Program-made: the position numbers and the translations under genes
The notes under the pieces: generated by a model
Database searches by the model: none
Seen by the model: only the letters and a program-made list of their open reading frames with translations
Told to the model about the DNA's origin: nothing
Part shown: positions 59,690 through 64,000 of the stretch, one piece after another
How the letters are laid out: each line of letters starts with the position of its first letter
How positions within the stretch are numbered: position 1 is the stretch's first letter
From: Girardinichthys multiradiatus
Taxonomy: Eukaryota > Chordata > Actinopteri > Cyprinodontiformes > Goodeidae
Reading direction: 5' to 3'
DNA length: 64,000 nucleotides
Assembly: GCF_021462225.1 (NCBI RefSeq)
Contig: NC_061805.1
Span: forward strand, 50,569,860 to 50,633,859

Positions 59690-60295
59690 CAATGCCCAAC
59701 AACCTGAGGCTTCGCTCCAGGTGGTTCCAGGTGGCCCTCCAAGGAAGGTGTCCAGAAGACCTCCAAATCAGATGCCCAAACAACCTCAACTGGATGCTTT
59801 GGATGTAAAGAACTCTGTTCTGAGCGTCTGGACTTCATGACCTATCCGTCAGGGTGAGTCAAACCATCCTGCAGCAGAAGTTCACTTCATCCACCTGGTG
59901 GTAGTTTCAGCCATCACCCACAGGCCATCACCACGAGTGTGGGTTGTAACTAATCTAAAGGCTTCCCCTTTTTGCTCACAACTTTCTTCACCACAAGTCT
60001 CCATTACAGTATCTGGACCACTGCAGAGGCCGTCCTAGTCAGTCAATCACTCTACCTTTCTGTTCTAACACCATTGCTTCTGGACCCCAAGATGCAAACA
60101 CTCAAGGTTGTAACTCCTAATATCAAGAGTTGGCAGTTCACCTTTTTCTGGCTGAGGACCATGATCTCAGACTTAGAGGTTCTCATCTTTATCTCAGTCA
60201 CTTCACATTTCACTGCCAATGGCTTCAGTGCCAACTGCAACTCCTTCATTAATGAGGTGAGTACGACCAAATCTGCCAGCATTTCATGCCTAAGT
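59690..60295 (-). mobile_element. LINE reverse-transcriptase fragment
   Basis: On the minus strand the frame at 60282-60100 reads KELQLALKPLAVKCEVTEIK and MRTSKSEIMVLSQKKVNCQL, matching the LQHALGRFAAECEAAGMRIS-TSKSEAMVLSRKKVDC region downstream of the catalytic site in a common fish non-LTR retrotransposon. Continuing down to 59690, nucleotide words such as atgcccaaacaacctcaactggatgc match its C-terminal region. It has many stops. It is the longest copy of this family in the window. Confidence 0.75.
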
Positions 60296-61794
60296 TGAAT
60301 AAATAAGAGCTGAAAGTGACACTAAGCAGCTTCTTATATACAAAAAAAAAAAAACAAAGAAACAAGATTTACAATGTTCAGATTATTCTTTGATAAAGAT
60401 TTAAGGGACATGATCAGAATTAGTTCAAATTTCTGGTCTGAATCCAAGTAATACAAAGTTTTGTTCTTTTAAGTCTTGATTTTTTTCTGAAATGTAACAA
60501 TTTTTACACATAATATTGTTTCATGTCAGATCATCTTATTTAACCAGTAAACTCTTCATATATTAAAAATTGGCTTCCTATGAAATAAATCTTATAAATA
60601 ATGAAAAGTCCCTGAATCTGATGCCCAAGTGTGCAGAAACATCATTAGCAGCAGAGGCTGAAGCCAGCTGAACTCTTAGTAATTCCTGTCACCGAGTGTC
60701 AGGGGAAAACACGTTCGGTGGCTGAAGAGAGCGACTCCGACTCACTTCATATAATCAATACGAGCAGATCCCAGAGCCCCGTGTTCCTCAGAGACTCCAA
60801 CATTTACATTTTGATTCAGGTCCTGGATGAGAAGAGGAGGGAGTCATCAGAAACAGAAAGGTTAACTCCGTGGCCTCCTCCCTTTGGTTCAGGAGATGAA
60901 GGCTGGTTTGATCCTCATCACATCCTGGCTGCAGCTATCTGGACACCTCGGAGCATCAGAGCTAGTTTGACTTCGTTCTCCCCGACAAGTCCAAAGCACT
61001 CCTTCTTATTTGTGGCTCGCTGATGGCTTGTCAATATATGGATTCCCCCTACCCCCCTCTCGCTCTATTTTAGTGAAAAAAATCTAGTTTTCCATTAGTC
61101 TCTGGCCCGACAACGATACCTCGACCTTCTCCACCTGTAATTATTAAAGGCAGATTACCTGAAAGCAATCAGCCCGCCGCCATTTGTATCTGTGAGATCT
61201 TAATAAGCCAGAAGAGAGCAGAAGATGAGCAGAAGAAAGGAGCGGAGGAAGAGGAAGTGGAAAAAAAAGAAAAATAAAGAGGTGGTTTGGGTAGAAAGTT
61301 CATAGTGGAACGAAGCAGAGAGGAAAAAAGACAAAAGGAAGAGGAAAAACTACAGGAAATCAAAAGCAAAAAATGCCTTAGCACCACAGCCAAGGTGTAA
61401 ATGCTGACTGTGTCATTTCACAATTCACCAATTCCCAACAAATGCCATCTCAAGTCAGTTAAATCCAATCATTCAGATTTTAATCTACTAGACATTGGCT
61501 GTGGGATTTTGGATGGGTGACAGTACAGAAGCTGCAGAGACGAGTGTTAAACTGCGACTCTGCCAACCACCCTGGGAGCAAACACTGCAGTGAAGTTCAT
61601 GACTGGTGAGGCACAGACTCCTCTGGATTTACAATGAACCCAAAACAGAGGCTTATATTTCAATTTTAGCCTTAATTGAAACATTTATTTATCTTAAAAG
61701 CTTTTAATTGTGCTTTAATCAACTCCATACTGTTCAACAATACCATAGCAAGAAAAACAAAAGAATGTTTTACATAAAATCAAATTTGATTATT
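60296..61794. other. Non-coding, possible conserved block at 60640-61200
   Basis: No gene is seen. Positions 61100-61200, with acctgtaattattaaaggcagattacc, are non-repetitive and of the kind seen in regulatory DNA. Conservation is untested. Confidence 0.4.
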
Positions 61795-62270
61795 CTTTAA
61801 GGGCTTTATATGTGAGGAGGAGAATTTTAAATTATATTCTGGATTTAACAGGGAGCCAATGAAGGGAAGCTAAAATAGGAGAAACATGATTTCTCTTTTT
61901 AATTTTTATCAGAACTCTTGCTGCAGCATTTTGAATCAGCTGAAGGCTTTTAACTGCATTTTGTGGACATCCTGATAGTAAAGAATTACAATAGTCCAGC
62001 CTTGAAGTAACAAATGCATGGACTAGTTTTTCAGCGCCACTCCTGGACAGGATATTTCTAATTTTGACAATGTTCTGGAGGTGAAAGAAGGAAATCCTAG
62101 AAACCTGTTTAATATGGGATTTAAATGACATGTCCTGGTCAAAAATAACACCAAGGTTTTTTACTTTATTACAGGAGGTCAATTTAATGCCATCCAGGTT
62201 AAGTGATTGACTAAGCAGTTTCTGTTTCAAAGACTCCGGTCCAAAGAGGATTTCATGCAGTTTGATTGGT
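61795..62270 (-). mobile_element. L2-like LINE reverse-transcriptase fragment
   Basis: On the minus strand a long frame reads FGPESLKQKLLSQSLNLDGI, VKNLGVIFDQDMSFKSHIKQ, LVHAFVTSRLDYCNSLLSGC, LQLIQNAAARVLIKIKKRNH and VSPILASLHWLPVKSRI, then a stop and FKILLLTYKAL. This is the post-catalytic part of an L2/CR1-type LINE ORF2, about 150 residues with very few stops. Both ends are truncated, and the family 3' UTR is not present next to it. Confidence 0.88.
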
Positions 62271-63885
62271 TGAGGTTGACAGATGGAGAAGCTTGCCCAG
62301 GGCACCATCAAGGGGGAACCCCCTGTTCCCCTAACCCTAACCCTGTTCAGGTGTTGTGTGTTCAGTAGACACACCAACTCCTGATGGTTGACTTGTATCT
62401 GCAGACACCCAGAAAACTGTCAATATTTTGACCCGGCTCTGGCGCTCCATCTTCCTTCTCAATGCTTGGCCTGCCGTCATCTATCACCTCATTTTTACCA
62501 CAGTTGGGCCTCTTGATCCACCAGAAAAAGATGTAAAACTCATAAAGTTTCTTCCAGAAGCTTGAAGTTTGCATGGGTTTGAGTAAAGTAACTGCACAAT
62601 AATTACCGACTGACTGATTCTATAAACTCGTCAGCTGTGAGAAGATGTTTACTAAGGTGTCTTCCTGGTAGTTGGCTTTTTTATTCTGGAAAAACAAAAA
62701 TTAAAATGTCATCTTATTAGATGTAAATACTAAAACTAACAATAAATAAGACAGTTATAATTACTTCCACCAAATCATATTGCCTTCATTGTGGATGGTC
62801 TCCAGAGATGATCTACAAATAGGAGCTAAAAATGAATAATAGGAAATAACCTCAGCAGCATTAAGGAATGATTCTTATGATATTCAGTGAGATTAATTTG
62901 TTCAATTTCTTCATCGTAAGGCTGATAACATCCTAGTTTGCATTAGCTGTGTGAAAGGACATAAAGTAGGTTAACGCTGCTGATTACTTTCCTCTGATAT
63001 GTCTCGGCCCACCTTGGACAACAGCGTCCAGCAGCAGCAGTAGATCATAGCTGGATGGTCTCTATTTCAGGTGAGATTTGAAAAAGCTTCACTCCAGTAA
63101 GGAAGTTTTAAAGTGGGTCAAGAGGAACAACGTACATGATATGAGGGTTTGTTCTGTTACGCTGTTTCCCCAGCGACTCATTCCTCCTTAGGAGTTTTCC
63201 AGAGATTATCCCAGGAGAGACGGAAGAAGGCAGGAGAACACAGATTACTGGAGGTAAAACAGGTCAGGCTAGTTATGTTTTGAAAAAGTTGATCGTTTTT
63301 AGGTTTACTTACAAAATAATCTTCAAAATCTATTTACTAGATAACAGAATCATGTTAAAACTGAAACTCAGATCTATACAAAATTCTGCTTAACGAGACC
63401 AGCTTTCGTTTAAATGTGAGCAGAAATAATCCACTCGTCATTATTCAGCAGCTTCAGAGTTTGACACGTTAGAAATCAATAATAAAATGCAGGGTTAATT
63501 ATTGATCACTTTAAGGCTTTTTGGATTTCCACATTAAACCAAATCTGACCATTAAACATTAACTAACAGTAATAAAATGATTTAGGAGGAGGAACTTCTC
63601 ACATCTGTTAACAGTTTTCATATAAACAGACACCAGCAACGAGCAAGGTCACGACAACATTCATATTTTTGAAAACTGGCTGATGAACGGTGGGAAAGAG
63701 GGTTTGTCCTGACTAAATCTAAAGTCCGGTGAAGACATTCTCTGCTATGTGGAAGTAAAAGGTCAGATCTGAGGTCTGTGTGTGCGCTACACAACCTTTA
63801 GTAAACATGGCAGCATCAAACTTTCCAGGGAATTCTGGGTGATCCGAGGGAAAGGAGCTGCTCTCCTGTTGTTCTCCGCCTCCTT
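62271..63885. other. Non-coding, nothing recognised
   Basis: No gene or repeat signature apart from a short CCCTAACCCTAACCC at 62331-62345. Confidence 0.5.
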
Positions 63886-64000
63886 TCAGTAGAGGTGGGA
63901 TTCACGGCTCTTCGAAGCGAGCCAGAACTTGTGGATCTGTTCCTTTCATAAATAAGTTTAAAAGACAGGCTCGGTTTTTATATTTATTCTGTTGTAAGAA
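63886..64000. repeat. Possible DNA-transposon end, cut by window edge
   Basis: The sequence cagtagaggtgggattcacg followed by ggctcttcgaagcgagccag resembles a fish hAT-type end with a GGCTC...GAGCC palindrome. The rest lies outside the window. Confidence 0.3.

Noticed and set aside
60718..61023. A 101-codon frame beginning MAEESDSDS, possible exon
   Set aside because: It would start at GTG, has no domain, and lies in a block better explained as non-coding; no splice context was seen.
62331..62345. CCCTAACCCTAACCC as an interstitial telomere
   Set aside because: Only about two units; also common in ordinary fish repeats such as the one at 53370.

Overview
The window looks like intergenic or intronic DNA of a ray-finned (teleost) fish. 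It is AT-rich, full of CA/TG and ATCC microsatellites, and carries several Tc1/mariner transposons, piggyBac, hAT-like and PIF/Harbinger-like remnants, and short 3' ends of L2-type and other non-LTR retrotransposons in the mix typical of percomorph genomes. I found no host protein-coding exon, rRNA or genuine tRNA that I could defend. The only long reading frames with recognisable domains belong to transposons. The species is not determinable by eye.

Layout. 1-9181 is a tandem duplication with a 5150-bp period. Positions 1-4016 recur at 5151-9181 at about 99% identity, including a retroposon tail and a Tc1 element with an internal deletion; the repeat ends in a poly-C run. 9182-21213 is mostly single-copy non-coding DNA with TG/GA microsatellites, two retrotransposon 3' ends and, at 17612-18640 on the minus strand, a decayed acidic coding-like tract. 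21216-22502 is a mosaic of a Tc1 fragment, a LINE-like C-terminus and a tRNA-like sequence. 24011-35935 holds scattered fragments: LINE 3' ends, hAT-like pieces, two Tc1 fragments and a palindromic MITE. It also includes a good copy of a LINE 3' UTR (32640-33632) that still encodes the last 12 codons of the LINE protein and is inverted relative to the copy at 15034-15947. 39257-39960 has a hAT end and a PIF/Harbinger Myb-like remnant.

42769-51654 is a dense, nested transposon block. In order it holds a Tc1/mariner element with DD36E spacing and a single late stop codon, itself invaded by a retroposon with a 10-bp target-site duplication. Next is a piggyBac transposase pseudogene split by an L2 LINE fragment, then a 485-bp foldback element, then a Tc1 inside a Tc1. 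The inner element (48890-50457) has an uninterrupted 320-residue transposase with an intact DD34E triad. 51655-64000 returns to sparse non-coding DNA with cryptic tandem repeats and three further LINE fragments.

The elements do not form a pathway. The window is a record of successive insertions. The strongest observations are the recent duplication, the nested cluster, the foldback element and the decayed acidic coding sequence.
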